Source of the DNA: Sulfitobacter sp. W027
GTDB lineage: Bacteria; Pseudomonadota; Alphaproteobacteria; Rhodobacterales; Rhodobacteraceae
Length of the DNA: 64,000 bases
Assembly: GCF_025143985.1 (NCBI RefSeq)
Contig: NZ_CP083564.1
Coordinates: 2,449,001-2,513,000, forward strand
Direction: 5' to 3'
Below are positions 10,451 to 19,216 of the stretch, in pieces. The position numbers were made by a program, and so were the translations under genes. Numbering within the stretch: position 1 is the stretch's first letter; each line of letters begins with the position of its first letter. The notes under the pieces are model-generated. The model did not search any database. It was given only the letters and a program-made list of their open reading frames with translations, and was not told where the DNA came from.

Positions 10451-11431
10451 TTGGAATTTTCGAGCTTAGATCTGTTCTGCGGTGCTGGCGGGCTGAGCAT
10501 CGGACTGGAGCGTGCGGGTTTCCGATCGGTCATGGGCCTGGACACCAACCGCGACGCGCTGGCGACCTATGCGCGGAACCTGCCCCACGCGAAGGCGGAG
10601 GAGAAATCCGTAGTCGGCTATGACTTCAAGCAGTGGCGTGGCGTCGACGTCGTCGCCGGTGGCCCGCCATGTCAGCCGTTCTCGAACGGTGGGAAGCGCC
10701 TCGCCGCGAAGGACCGCCGCGACATGCTCCCGCACTTCGCGCGTGCCGTAAACGAGATCATGCCACGCGCCTTTATCATGGAGAACGTCGCTGGCCTGCT
10801 TGCAGCTCGCAACCGCGAGTATCTCGCCGAGGTCCTTGGTCAGTTCGATGATCGCTATACTATTACCGGTCCGCACCTCGTAAACGCGGCTGACTACGGG
10901 GTGCCACAGAACCGCCTCCGCATCGTCCTGATCGGGATGCTTAAAGGCTCGATCACCTTTCCTGCGCCAACCCACCGTGAAATGAACCGTGTCGCAGCCG
11001 GCTCGGTCATCCGGCCAGGCGAGGTCCAGGGAATTCCGAACGAGTCGAAGGTCGTCTATGCCCGCAATCCCGATCTTCGGCAGAGCCCATACGCTGGGCA
11101 GCTCTTTAACGGCGGCGGCCGTGCGATCGACCTCAGCAAGCCGGCCCCGACGATCCTGGCCGCAGCAGGTGGCAACAAGACTCACTTCATCGACGAGTTG
11201 GACCTCGTCCCAGTGTATCACCGACACCTGAAGAACGGTGGCAAGCCTCGCGAGGGCACCCTTGAGGGTGGTCGACGCCTGACTGTGAAGGAGTCGGCGC
11301 TGCTTCAGACATTCGACATCGACATGGTGTTCGAGGGTTCGAAGAGTTCGCAATACACCCAGATCGGAAACGCCGTGCCTCCGCGCCTCGCCGAGGTGAT
11401 CGGTGCATCAGTCGCTTCCGCGCTCCACTAA
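10451..11431 (+). CDS. C5-cytosine DNA methyltransferase (type II R-M)
   Basis: This is a complete m5C methyltransferase of 326 residues. Motif I is LFCGAGGLSIGLE, motif IV GGPPCQPFSNGGKR with the catalytic cysteine, motif VI IMENVAGLL, motif VIII NAADYGVPQNRLRIVLIG and motif X QIGNAVPP, with a target-recognition region before motif IX. I prefer the TTG at 10451, placed four bases after GGGAGAGG, because motif I then lies near the N-terminus as usual. An in-frame ATG at 10388 would add 21 poorly conserved residues. The gene is convergent with, and its last 24 bases overlap, the endonuclease candidate. It should protect the host from that enzyme. Confidence 0.95.
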   Translation: MEFSSLDLFCGAGGLSIGLERAGFRSVMGLDTNRDALATYARNLPHAKAEEKSVVGYDFKQWRGVDVVAGGPPCQPFSNGGKRLAAKDRRDMLPHFARAVNEIMPRAFIMENVAGLLAARNREYLAEVLGQFDDRYTITGPHLVNAADYGVPQNRLRIVLIGMLKGSITFPAPTHREMNRVAAGSVIRPGEVQGIPNESKVVYARNPDLRQSPYAGQLFNGGGRAIDLSKPAPTILAAAGGNKTHFIDELDLVPVYHRHLKNGGKPREGTLEGGRRLTVKESALLQTFDIDMVFEGSKSSQYTQIGNAVPPRLAEVIGASVASALH

Positions 11432-12463
11432 CCCCGCCTCGTTGAGCTTCCGGACGTAGGCGTTAACGCGCTCCACGTCCGGTTGATATCGGTCCAAAAG
11501 TTCATACAGCCGAACCAAGGCATCGGCACGCTGAGGGCGTGTGAGAGCCGCGGCCAGAACCTCGATGACCTGTCGGACATCCAGAACTGCGACGTCTTCT
11601 GTAAGCTCCTTCAGGCGTTCGATTGAAGCGGCGCGTTCGGCATCAGGCCGACGGGCGATCACATGAAGCCTGGAGAGGTCGTTGTCGCGGATCGTCTTCG
11701 AAGCGCCGTCAATCTTGGTCGACCAGTTGTTGGCCGTGACCTCGAACGCCTCAAGGACGTGGCTGCCGGCGAGGATCTGAACGTCTCCTGCCGCCCGCGA
11801 GCTCTTGTCCGAGGCGTTCAGGTTTTTGGTTTCCACCCTGGCCGCGCTGGCGTCGTGTTCTGCGACGAGTGTCTGTAGCAGGGCGGCCGTGGTGAACTGA
11901 TCGTATGCTCCTTGGGATGGAACTTCGACAAGCCCCAGGAGAAGCTCAGCGGTTCGAGCAAAGGTAAGCGTCGACCGGTTCAGTTCAGGCATCGGAAGGA
12001 CGGGGCGCGCTGTTGCAGCGATCCGCGCGCAGGTATAGTCGAATGCTATCTGTCGCTCCTGGGTGGGGGCCGTCTGTCCCCAAGTCAGCAAGCGGTCGAA
12101 CTCAGCGAAGTTGCCCCGCACCATGATCTCGCTGTTCTTACCGATGTTCTGATACGCGTCCTTCACAAATGGGATATGCCGATCCGCGAGAAAGAGGCCG
12201 AGAGCTTTACCCAGCGTGCGTCCCCCGGTCGGGCGTCGTGTGATGTCCCAGTCTGGGTCAACCAGGCCGAAGGAGAACTGTATGACGAGTCCATCTCGAT
12301 AGCTGGTTCTTCGATCCGGGATCACGATATCGATATCCGCCATGACTTCTTCTGGCAGCGCGGCTGGCGCCGCGGCGATGGCGGCATCTCGAGCGGAATC
12401 GTGGTCGATAAAATTCTGTATGGTGTCGAACACCAGTTGTTGCGCATTATCCGTGGCGCTCAA
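11408..12463 (-). CDS. Type II restriction endonuclease candidate, SacI-family-like
   Basis: This 351-residue protein is tail-to-tail with the cytosine methyltransferase. It contains GDVQILAGSHVLEAFEVTANNW, of which GDVQ followed by EAFEVTA resembles a PD-(D/E)xK core (Asp, then Glu-x-Thr in place of Glu-x-Lys), and an earlier RVETKNLNASDKS. Its length and general look fit the SacI restriction endonuclease family, whose partner methylase is also an m5C enzyme; SacI itself cuts GAGCTC. I cannot confirm the family by search. The start is TTG at 12463 with GGAGGGGG about eight bases upstream. The endonuclease role is inferred mostly from gene context. Confidence 0.7.
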   Translation of the reverse strand: MSATDNAQQLVFDTIQNFIDHDSARDAAIAAAPAALPEEVMADIDIVIPDRRTSYRDGLVIQFSFGLVDPDWDITRRPTGGRTLGKALGLFLADRHIPFVKDAYQNIGKNSEIMVRGNFAEFDRLLTWGQTAPTQERQIAFDYTCARIAATARPVLPMPELNRSTLTFARTAELLLGLVEVPSQGAYDQFTTAALLQTLVAEHDASAARVETKNLNASDKSSRAAGDVQILAGSHVLEAFEVTANNWSTKIDGASKTIRDNDLSRLHVIARRPDAERAASIERLKELTEDVAVLDVRQVIEVLAAALTRPQRADALVRLYELLDRYQPDVERVNAYVRKLNEAGLVERGSD

Positions 12464-13299
12464 GGCCCTGCCCCCTCCAAGTTATATTTCTGTCTACAGC
12501 GGTTCTGGGCGTCCAGCAATTCTCGTTTCGATTTCTGCGTTCTCAACCTTGCCGCGAAAAGAATAGAGAGCGATGTGGACGCAGAAACGCAGCCGAGGAC
12601 AGCAGCGGGCAAGCGCGGCGCAGTAGAACCCACTGCGGCGAATTTCATATCCGCTCAGGCGGAGACAAAGTGGCAGGCCCTAAGGGGCGACGGCGTTTCT
12701 TCAAAACTTCCATATGAAACTCGCTTTCGAACCATGTAGCGGTTCACCACGATGCGCGATCCTGCATTTCCTCGGTCGATACGGCTCATGCCAAGAAATT
12801 GGCGACGTCACTGTAGTCAAAAATGTATATCCAATAGACGAAAGCCCTGAACGGATCGCGTTCGATCATGTGGAAAGGTATCTCGCGAGACATATCAAGT
12901 TCCTTGAAGTTTATAGCCTATGCCAACCATAACAGTGATTGTCGCGCCCCGAATGGCGTGCGTGAAAAGAGGGTGCCCCCCGATCGGTTTGATCGGAAGG
13001 GATCTCTCTGGACGTCAGGCAAGCCAGGGTGCGAATCCGAGGCAGTGCCACTTGGTCACCGCTATCGGCGCGACAAGCGCGTTGAAGGATGGTCTCAGGG
13101 CGTAGCCTAAATTGCGTTCGTTACAGAAGCGCTGGAGTGCCTGCTAATCCTGAGATTTCCGACCGAGATTAGCAAAATTAGAAGCCAACCCGCGCCGTTA
13201 AAGTTCCAAATCGCCGGAGTTCTACCAAAATTTTCTCAGCCCTCGCTTTGCTCTCCGCGCATGGGGCGTAAGTCCGTTGAGAAAAAGGAGAAAGGCAAG
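12464..13299. other. Gene-poor island stretch before the recombinase module
   Basis: I find no gene with a family match, RNA gene or transposon end in this 836-base stretch. It presumably holds the endonuclease promoter on the left and the promoter of the HTH gene on the right. A spaced inverted repeat near its right end is listed separately. Open frames of 60-80 codons here lack ribosome binding sites. Confidence 0.4.
13142..13174. promoter_or_regulatory. Spaced inverted repeat upstream of the HTH gene
   Basis: TGCTAATC at 13142-13149 and its exact complement GATTAGCA at 13167-13174 are separated by 17 bp, giving about two helical turns between half-sites. The site lies about 126 bp before the HTH gene. 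It could be an operator bound by that protein or a recombinase-related site. Confidence 0.4.
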
Positions 13300-13524
13300 A
13301 TGGAAGAAAACAGATACCTGACGATAGCGGAGGTCGCAAAGGTTCTCAGAAAACACCCTCGGACGATCCGCGATTGGGTCGCGAAAGGATGCGTCACCGA
13401 GCGTGGCCGCGTTCATCTGGATGCGACGAAGGTCGGAAAGTCTTGGTTGGTCCATCCCGAGTGGCTGGAGCTCTTCGAACATCGAATCCGCCCCTCGCGG
13501 AGGGCGGATCTCGACGTCGAGTGA
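13300..13524 (+). CDS. AlpA/excisionase-like helix-turn-helix protein
   Basis: This 74-residue protein reads YLTIAEVAKVLRKHPRTIRDW near its start, a MerR-like winged helix of the HTH_17/AlpA/excisionase group, followed by a wing with GKSWLVHPEWLELF. Such proteins bind DNA in mobile elements as recombination directionality factors or activators of integrase genes. I take the ATG at 13300, eight bases after AAAAGGAG; an in-frame ATG at 13261 would add 13 charged residues. It ends 27 bases before the first of two coupled recombinases, so it probably regulates or steers them. Confidence 0.82.
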   Translation: MEENRYLTIAEVAKVLRKHPRTIRDWVAKGCVTERGRVHLDATKVGKSWLVHPEWLELFEHRIRPSRRADLDVE

Positions 13525-13551
13525 GCGCCCGCCATTGAGAAGGGACTTTGA

Positions 13552-15645
13552 ATGATGTCACTGCAAGAGCAGATACGCGAATACCTTGATATATCGGGCG
13601 ACTCCATGCGCTCACTCTCCATGCGCGCCGGCCTCAATCCGAAAGCGGTTTCGGATATCCTTAGTCGGCCCGGGCATCGCGCGAAGCGGAATTCCATCGA
13701 AGCGCTCGGCGAGGCGATGGGTTTTCCGTTGGCCGAACCGGAACCGCGCAAGACCTACGCGCAGTTGATTGCCTGTCTCTGCGAAAAGACCGGTGATGTA
13801 GTTGTCGATCATCGGAATGCGATCCGCGCTTCGCGTCTGAAAAGGGTGATACGTGCGGCCGGCTGGGTCCCGGAAATCGAAAACGTGGACCGTGTCCGTG
13901 TCATCGAGTGCTTCGCAGCTTGGACGCCGGCGACCCTTGGCATTTCGCCCGGTAGCTTCAGCACTTATAAGTCCGATGCGCTTGCCGCAATCGATGAGGT
14001 ATGCGGCCGCACCCGAAAGCCTGGCATCTGTGATGTTTCCGGCCTCTACCGCGAAATCCATGCGGCAATTGCGGCCTCAGAACTCCCGCAGGACATGAAG
14101 TTGATCTCCGGCTCATTTCTATTCTTCTTGGATCAGAATAGCCTGCTTCCGGCCGAGATCACCGAAGTGGTTCTGGAAGACTACTATCGCCACCGCTGCG
14201 CGGAAGCGAAAAAGAGCGAGAGCGTCTGCCGCAAGCACGTGAAGCGCGTCGCGGCCATGTGCACCCGGCTGGCAGAGGAACCCGCATTCGTAGAATACCG
14301 GTTTCCTGCCGTTGATCATCCTTTCGATGACGGCCGGGACAAGTATGGGGTGCAGACGCTGTTACTGGACAGCTTTCTCCAGGAGTTCGATGGACCGGTT
14401 ACGCGATGGGTCCAAGGGGAGGCATCTCGCGACGGGCTCTCCTACGAAGAATTTCTGGTCGAGCTCGACGAGACGCAGCCGCAACGCCCGACGACCGGCA
14501 AGCTGGCGTTACTGAGGCCGAAGCGAAACGGACGAAAGCAGACGGAAGAGGAGCGTCGCTCGGCCGGTTTCCTCACTAATGACGAAACGTGGTCACAGGA
14601 AACGATCGCGAACCGCCGAGGCATCATTATCGCCGGAGCGAAAGCGCTATATGCCGCGACCGGATACCTAATCGAAAGCGTGGAGGAATATACCAACCCG
14701 GTGGTGCTGGAAGGTGTGCTCGAGGCCGTCCAAGCTGGTAATAGCGAAAGCCAATTTCAGAGCAGCTACGCCTCGACGCTGGGCAGGGCCATCAAAAAGC
14801 TTGCGCGCGACTATGTTGGCCGAGATCTGACGGATATCCGCGCTATTGCTGCAACGGTTAGCGATTATAGTGCGGGTGACAAGGGGATCGCAAAGCGCAA
14901 CAAGGACAAACTGCGGCAGATCATCGGCGCCCGGCAGCAGCGCCTGCTGGATCTCGGGGAGATCTTGGTCGACGAAATCAATAGCAAACTTGATCAGCGA
15001 GCGCGCAAGCAACGTGGCACCCCTCGTCTCGAGCTCTTCGATACCGAGATGGTGCGGAACATCATGTGCGTGCTGGCAAGCGATATTCTGCTCGCGCGGG
15101 CGCCGCGCAGGGCAAATGTGACCAAGGCGAAGCTTTCGTGGATTTCGTGGCGCGGTGATCTGGCAACCATTACGGTCCCGAACGTGGAACTGAAAATGCG
15201 CACCAGTGACGATCCGGATCTCCCGATACCCTTGGGAGAAAACGAGTCACGGCGGCTTCGCATGTATCTCGACAAGATCCGTCCGAAAGCGCTGCGTGCA
15301 GGCGACGAGTTCAATCCGTTCCTGTTCCCAGCCCAAGGGCCGACCGCTGCGCGGGGCCAGCCTTATGTCAGCCTTTTGGAAAGGCTGATGCGTCATACGC
15401 ACCGTATCACCGGCATCCGGATGAACCCGCACCTTTACCGTCATTTCATCGGATGGCTCTGGCTCAAGGAAGACCCGAACAGGCTTCCAGACGTCCAGCG
15501 TCTGCTCGGGCATATCAGTCTCGAGACGACGCTTGAGTTCTACGCAGAGATCGATGAGCACTTCGCGCTCGAACGTTGGCAGGCCTACCTGTCGGACAAA
15601 AAATCGCGGCAGCCAGCCGGTTTCAACAAGAAAGGATTCCGATGA
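13552..15645 (+). CDS. Tyrosine recombinase 1 of a coupled pair, with N-terminal HTH
   Basis: This 697-residue protein has an N-terminal segment like a Cro-type HTH (SMRSLSMRAGLNPKAVSDIL) and a C-terminal tyrosine recombinase fold. The catalytic set can be read as His627-x-x-Arg630 in HLYRH, His654 in LLGHISLETT and Tyr664 in LEFYAEID, with a likely first arginine near 516 (LLARAPRR). It is much longer than ordinary integrases (about 300-400 residues), the extra length lying between the HTH and the catalytic part. Its stop overlaps the start of the second recombinase (ATGA), so the two are translationally coupled. Paired recombinases occur in Tn554-like and RIT-type elements. Confidence 0.88.
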   Translation: MMSLQEQIREYLDISGDSMRSLSMRAGLNPKAVSDILSRPGHRAKRNSIEALGEAMGFPLAEPEPRKTYAQLIACLCEKTGDVVVDHRNAIRASRLKRVIRAAGWVPEIENVDRVRVIECFAAWTPATLGISPGSFSTYKSDALAAIDEVCGRTRKPGICDVSGLYREIHAAIAASELPQDMKLISGSFLFFLDQNSLLPAEITEVVLEDYYRHRCAEAKKSESVCRKHVKRVAAMCTRLAEEPAFVEYRFPAVDHPFDDGRDKYGVQTLLLDSFLQEFDGPVTRWVQGEASRDGLSYEEFLVELDETQPQRPTTGKLALLRPKRNGRKQTEEERRSAGFLTNDETWSQETIANRRGIIIAGAKALYAATGYLIESVEEYTNPVVLEGVLEAVQAGNSESQFQSSYASTLGRAIKKLARDYVGRDLTDIRAIAATVSDYSAGDKGIAKRNKDKLRQIIGARQQRLLDLGEILVDEINSKLDQRARKQRGTPRLELFDTEMVRNIMCVLASDILLARAPRRANVTKAKLSWISWRGDLATITVPNVELKMRTSDDPDLPIPLGENESRRLRMYLDKIRPKALRAGDEFNPFLFPAQGPTAARGQPYVSLLERLMRHTHRITGIRMNPHLYRHFIGWLWLKEDPNRLPDVQRLLGHISLETTLEFYAEIDEHFALERWQAYLSDKKSRQPAGFNKKGFR

Positions 15646-17051
15646 AACACGCCATCAGGACGGGGGCGGCCTTGGTTTCCGAGGCTGTCTGGCAGGACCT
15701 TCGAGCGTCGTTGACAGCCGACCGACCGGACCTCGACTGCGGGCGCGTCTTGCATGAGCTCGGGGCGTTCGCGAACTGGAGGGGGGCTCAGCTCCCCCTC
15801 ACGGCGCCGCCCTCGCAGCAGGAAGTCGAGCGCTATCTCGCTGCGTGCTCGGCGGAACACGGGAGCCACCTCGCCGCCCTGAAATTGCACCGCATTCAGT
15901 CCGCCGCTTGTGTCCTTTGGGGCATGCCTTACGCTTCCATGATCGCAATCGTTCGACGGCAGCGTCAGCGCGGCTCCGAGACGAAGACGCAGAGCAATGA
16001 AGAGCCCCTTCGGGCTTTGATTGCACGGCTTCCGGAAGGATGGCGCGCTGGCTTGGGGGAGAGGATCTCTTGCGGGCCAGGCAACCGGAAACAAAAATGG
16101 AGCAACGCGCATCTGAGGGCCATTGCCTACGCGCTTCTGCGCTGGATTGATTGGTGTGACAACTCGGGCTTCGTTGTCACACCATCGGGAGTTGCCTTCT
16201 TTGCCTATGCCCGTGATCTGTCGGAGGATGGCGTCTCCTCACGCAGCGTGGGCGATTACCTGGGTCGTATACTTTCGGGTTACGCGAGCGCATGCGACCC
16301 GGGCTTCAGGAATATGGCGTGCGATCACGTCATCGCTAAGCTCAACGCACAGGGTAAGGCCGAAGGGCGTCCGACCAAGACTGGCGAACAGCTGGTCGGC
16401 GCCTCGGCAATCTTCGATCTTGGAGAAAAGATCATCGACGGAGCTCGCGCATTAGGGCCGAGGGATCTATTCGTTGCGCGGGATTACCGCAACGGCCTCC
16501 TCCTACTGGCGGCTGCGGCGGTTCCGCAGCGAGCTCGGGCGCTTTCGCACTTCGAAATCGGCCAGACGATCAGGCTCCTGGAACGTCCATATGTCCAAGT
16601 TTCGCTTCCGGGGACGGCATTGAAACTCAGGGAGCACGAGAAGCACAAAGCCCGGTATGACCGGGTGCTGGGAAATCCGGTCCTCTGGGATGCTATAGAC
16701 GAATACAAGCGCGTGTTCCGGCCATTATTCGACAATGGCAGCGCATTGTTTCCGAGCCTTTTGGAAGTAGGCGGCAAGGTTTCTGCCCAGCGGCTGGGGT
16801 GCCTCGCTGGGAACCTAACCCAGAAGCATCTGGGGATCAGGGTGAGCATTCACCGCATCCGGGACAACGTGGCCACGGAGGCGTCAGAAGAGCTTTCGGG
16901 AGGCGGCTACATCGCGCCGGTCCTGCTCGACAATCGGGACCCGGCGACGACGATGGCGAGCTACGATCATGCTGAAGGCTTGAGGGCAGCGCGCGATCAT
17001 GCGGAGTTCGTGGCGTCTCGGCGCTCGTTCTCGGCGAACCTGCGCCTGTGA
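15642..17051 (+). CDS. Tyrosine recombinase 2 of a coupled pair
   Basis: This 469-residue protein begins at the ATG that overlaps the previous stop (ATGA at 15642), with AAAGGA upstream. Recombinase marks are the arginine block PQRARALSHFE (Arg297/Arg299), His404-x-x-Arg407 in HRIRD, and Tyr441 in MASYDHAEG. The position normally occupied by His or Lys two turns before the tyrosine is Asn431 (LLDNRDPATT). The protein may therefore be less active, or may work together with recombinase 1 as a heteromer. The gene is followed by a strong two-way terminator. Confidence 0.8.
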   Translation: MKHAIRTGAALVSEAVWQDLRASLTADRPDLDCGRVLHELGAFANWRGAQLPLTAPPSQQEVERYLAACSAEHGSHLAALKLHRIQSAACVLWGMPYASMIAIVRRQRQRGSETKTQSNEEPLRALIARLPEGWRAGLGERISCGPGNRKQKWSNAHLRAIAYALLRWIDWCDNSGFVVTPSGVAFFAYARDLSEDGVSSRSVGDYLGRILSGYASACDPGFRNMACDHVIAKLNAQGKAEGRPTKTGEQLVGASAIFDLGEKIIDGARALGPRDLFVARDYRNGLLLLAAAAVPQRARALSHFEIGQTIRLLERPYVQVSLPGTALKLREHEKHKARYDRVLGNPVLWDAIDEYKRVFRPLFDNGSALFPSLLEVGGKVSAQRLGCLAGNLTQKHLGIRVSIHRIRDNVATEASEELSGGGYIAPVLLDNRDPATTMASYDHAEGLRAARDHAEFVASRRSFSANLRL

Positions 17052-17118
17052 AAAGGACGTCGGACTTGCCGCCGACCTCCGCCGCAACACGCTGTAAAAT
17101 AATGAATTTTTTTGCTGT

Positions 17119-17171
17119 GTTGAAAACGGGTGGGTTCCACCCGCACGGGGTGGAACCCACCCTTTTTCAAC
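17119..17171. terminator. Bidirectional intrinsic terminator
   Basis: A perfect 15-bp stem (17128-17142 with 17148-17162) closed by a 5-base loop is flanked by an outer GTTGAAAA/TTTTCAAC pair. It gives a T-run on both strands. It lies between two convergent genes ending at 17051 and 17283 and should stop transcription from both sides. Confidence 0.9.
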
Positions 17172-17282
17172 AATCTCCCTACGGTGCGTCAACCGCCGTG
17201 AACCGCCGCAGGGCGGGGTGCGCCTGGATCAACAGCGCGAGGCCAGCCGTCGTCGTCGCGTCGCACCCCAATCCCCAAGCCA

Positions 17283-18782
17283 TCAGGCCTTGGGATTCAG
17301 CATGTAGGCCCGACGACGCTTCTTTCCGCCCACGACCGTTCCATCCGGAAGCTTCGCGACCCAACCGTATTCGATGAGGATTGCGAGAGCTTGGTCCATG
17401 GCCTTCCGGTTCCGGGTCGTCACCGGTCCATTCTGCAAGATGATTTCGGTTGCGAAGCCGCTTCCGGGCGCCAGGTTGGTTTTGAGCCAGTCCAGAAGTT
17501 TTTGCGCGTGGCTCACCGCATCCTCATTTGTTCCGGCCACGCAGAGATACTTGAATTGCCCAAGGTGGTATTTAACGATTTCGACGGCGTTATTCATCAT
17601 ATCCTCAGTAATTTCGGTCGCCTCCTGGTCCTCGTAAAGGGTCAGGAGGGCCGCAATCCGACAGGCATGCTCCGGCGCCTTCGCCGCGAAGCTGCCAATA
17701 TCTGCGGCCCATTTGCCGCGCCCGAGTTCATCTTCGACGGCATCGTGGAATGCCACGCATACGGCAAAAGCAGCTTCGGAGAGCTCGAGCGATTTCTCGG
17801 AAGATTCTTCCAAAGACTTGCGCAAGGCTCCGGCCGTAGCGTTCTGGAAATCTACAATGAGACCGTCATCGGCAGGGTCGCTGCGGCGATAGCGGCGGCT
17901 GCCCATCTTGCTTTGGGGCCAAGCCGGCAAAACGCGCGCAAGAATGCCCTGACCGAGCATAAAGTCGTTACCGTATGCCTGCCGGATGAGGTTCGGCTGA
18001 AACATCATGTTCACCGTGGTGGGGGTGGGGGGAACGTAACCGTCTCCTTCCTGCGTGGCGCGCGGCCGAGAGATGAACGAACCATCCCACAGCTTCGACA
18101 GGATGCCGCAAGTGAGCGCCTGTTTCTCCTGCGACATCGAATGCCCGCCAAAGAACATGGCGGCTTCATCAGAAAACCAACCCAGGAACCCGGCACCGGA
18201 AGAAATGGCCTTGAACGCGCCTTCGATGGTCGGTTCCGTAACGAGGAAATTCGGACAAACAGGCGCTTGGGGCTTCTCTGCGCTCCGTTCCAGCGACGCG
18301 ACGTGTTCCTTGTGTTCTTTAAGGCGCACCGCATGCTGTTCCCGAAGTTCCAGAACAGTGCGGTTCACGCCCCCCATCGCCCACTTGTCCGTTGCGCTTT
18401 TCCGTTCTCCGGAAAGAGCGACAAGGACAAAGTAGCATGCTGCGTTCGCGAGTGAGGTGCCGAGGGTGCGGACCTTCGCGTGGCTGGCCATGGTCAGCGA
18501 TACGACTGCGAGCACCGACTGCGCCGCGATCGCTTCAGGGGCTTGGGTCTTATTGCTGATCGCCTGGACCACTTTTTGAAGTCCCGGGCTCAGGCAGTTC
18601 ACGGGATAATCCGTTGCGGGCGCTTCGGCATGGGGAAGCGGCGAAGGATGGGGCCATTCCATTTTACCTTCGCCTTTCGGTAGTTTGACGCGCGTGGTCG
18701 GTTTCATCAGCTCGGCATCATGAGGGGGGCGGCCCCTCGCAATCACACGCTGGAACGATTGAATGATCGAGAATTTGGACAC
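17283..18782 (-). CDS. DUF3987 (YfjI-like) replication/helicase-type protein
   Basis: This 499-residue protein matches DUF3987 (YfjI group), found in prophages, satellites and plasmids, often as a primase- or helicase-like ATPase. Family segments are YFVLVALSGERKSATDK (a Walker-A-like region with Lys-Ser), NFLVTEPTIEGAFKAI, GFLGWFSDEAAMFFGGHSMS and LPAWPQSKMG. The start is GTG at 18782 with AGGAGA seven bases upstream. It is convergent with the recombinase pair and divergent from the small-ORF cluster. A long inverted repeat lies about 125 bases before its start. A role in replication of the excised element is plausible but not shown. Confidence 0.82.
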   Translation of the reverse strand: MSKFSIIQSFQRVIARGRPPHDAELMKPTTRVKLPKGEGKMEWPHPSPLPHAEAPATDYPVNCLSPGLQKVVQAISNKTQAPEAIAAQSVLAVVSLTMASHAKVRTLGTSLANAACYFVLVALSGERKSATDKWAMGGVNRTVLELREQHAVRLKEHKEHVASLERSAEKPQAPVCPNFLVTEPTIEGAFKAISSGAGFLGWFSDEAAMFFGGHSMSQEKQALTCGILSKLWDGSFISRPRATQEGDGYVPPTPTTVNMMFQPNLIRQAYGNDFMLGQGILARVLPAWPQSKMGSRRYRRSDPADDGLIVDFQNATAGALRKSLEESSEKSLELSEAAFAVCVAFHDAVEDELGRGKWAADIGSFAAKAPEHACRIAALLTLYEDQEATEITEDMMNNAVEIVKYHLGQFKYLCVAGTNEDAVSHAQKLLDWLKTNLAPGSGFATEIILQNGPVTTRNRKAMDQALAILIEYGWVAKLPDGTVVGGKKRRRAYMLNPKA

Positions 18783-18906
18783 GGCGGCTCTCCTGTAGGC
18801 TCGGTGTCCTAATCAGATCGGTCGATCTTGTTTTCGCCGGAAACGCCCGAATGCAGAAATCAACGGCGCTGGGCGGAAATCCGATCCTCATGGGGGATAG
18901 CGCGCG

Positions 18907-18964
18907 CGGATGATCGTTGCGATCCATCTCTCCTGGGCGTGAGACGGATCGCAACGATCATCCG
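18907..18964. repeat. Perfect 19-bp inverted repeat with 20-bp spacer
   Basis: Bases 18907-18925 are exactly complementary to 18946-18964. No T-run follows on either strand, so it is not an ordinary terminator. It lies in the divergent region between the DUF3987 gene and the small-ORF cluster. It could be an operator, an origin-type element, or part of a structured leader RNA. Confidence 0.8.
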
Positions 18965-19216
18965 GCAGCGGCTCGAGATGGAAAGAGAAAAGTTTGTCAG
19001 GGCGGGGCACACCGGACGAGACCATCATCCCACTGCTCTCCAGATGAGCCCGCAATCGATGGGTATCAGGCGTCGTAGGCCACGGTCATCTCGGTGAGAC
19101 CGCGCCCAACGAAGCAGATCCCCAAGGGCCTGAGCAACCGATGAGAAGAGTAAGTGCGTGACAACCGGTTCGACTTCTTGACCCGCGAATGACGCGGAAA
19201 CCAACCGGAGCCAATC

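Noticed and set aside
12460..12648. Small minus-strand frame before the endonuclease, considered as a control (C) protein
   Set aside because: It has no helix-turn-helix pattern, and it overlaps the endonuclease start without a proper ribosome binding site.
11912..12739. Long plus-strand open frame (275 codons) antisense to the endonuclease gene
   Set aside because: It has no ribosome binding site or family motif and is antisense to a gene with good start and context. It is a GC-rich shadow.
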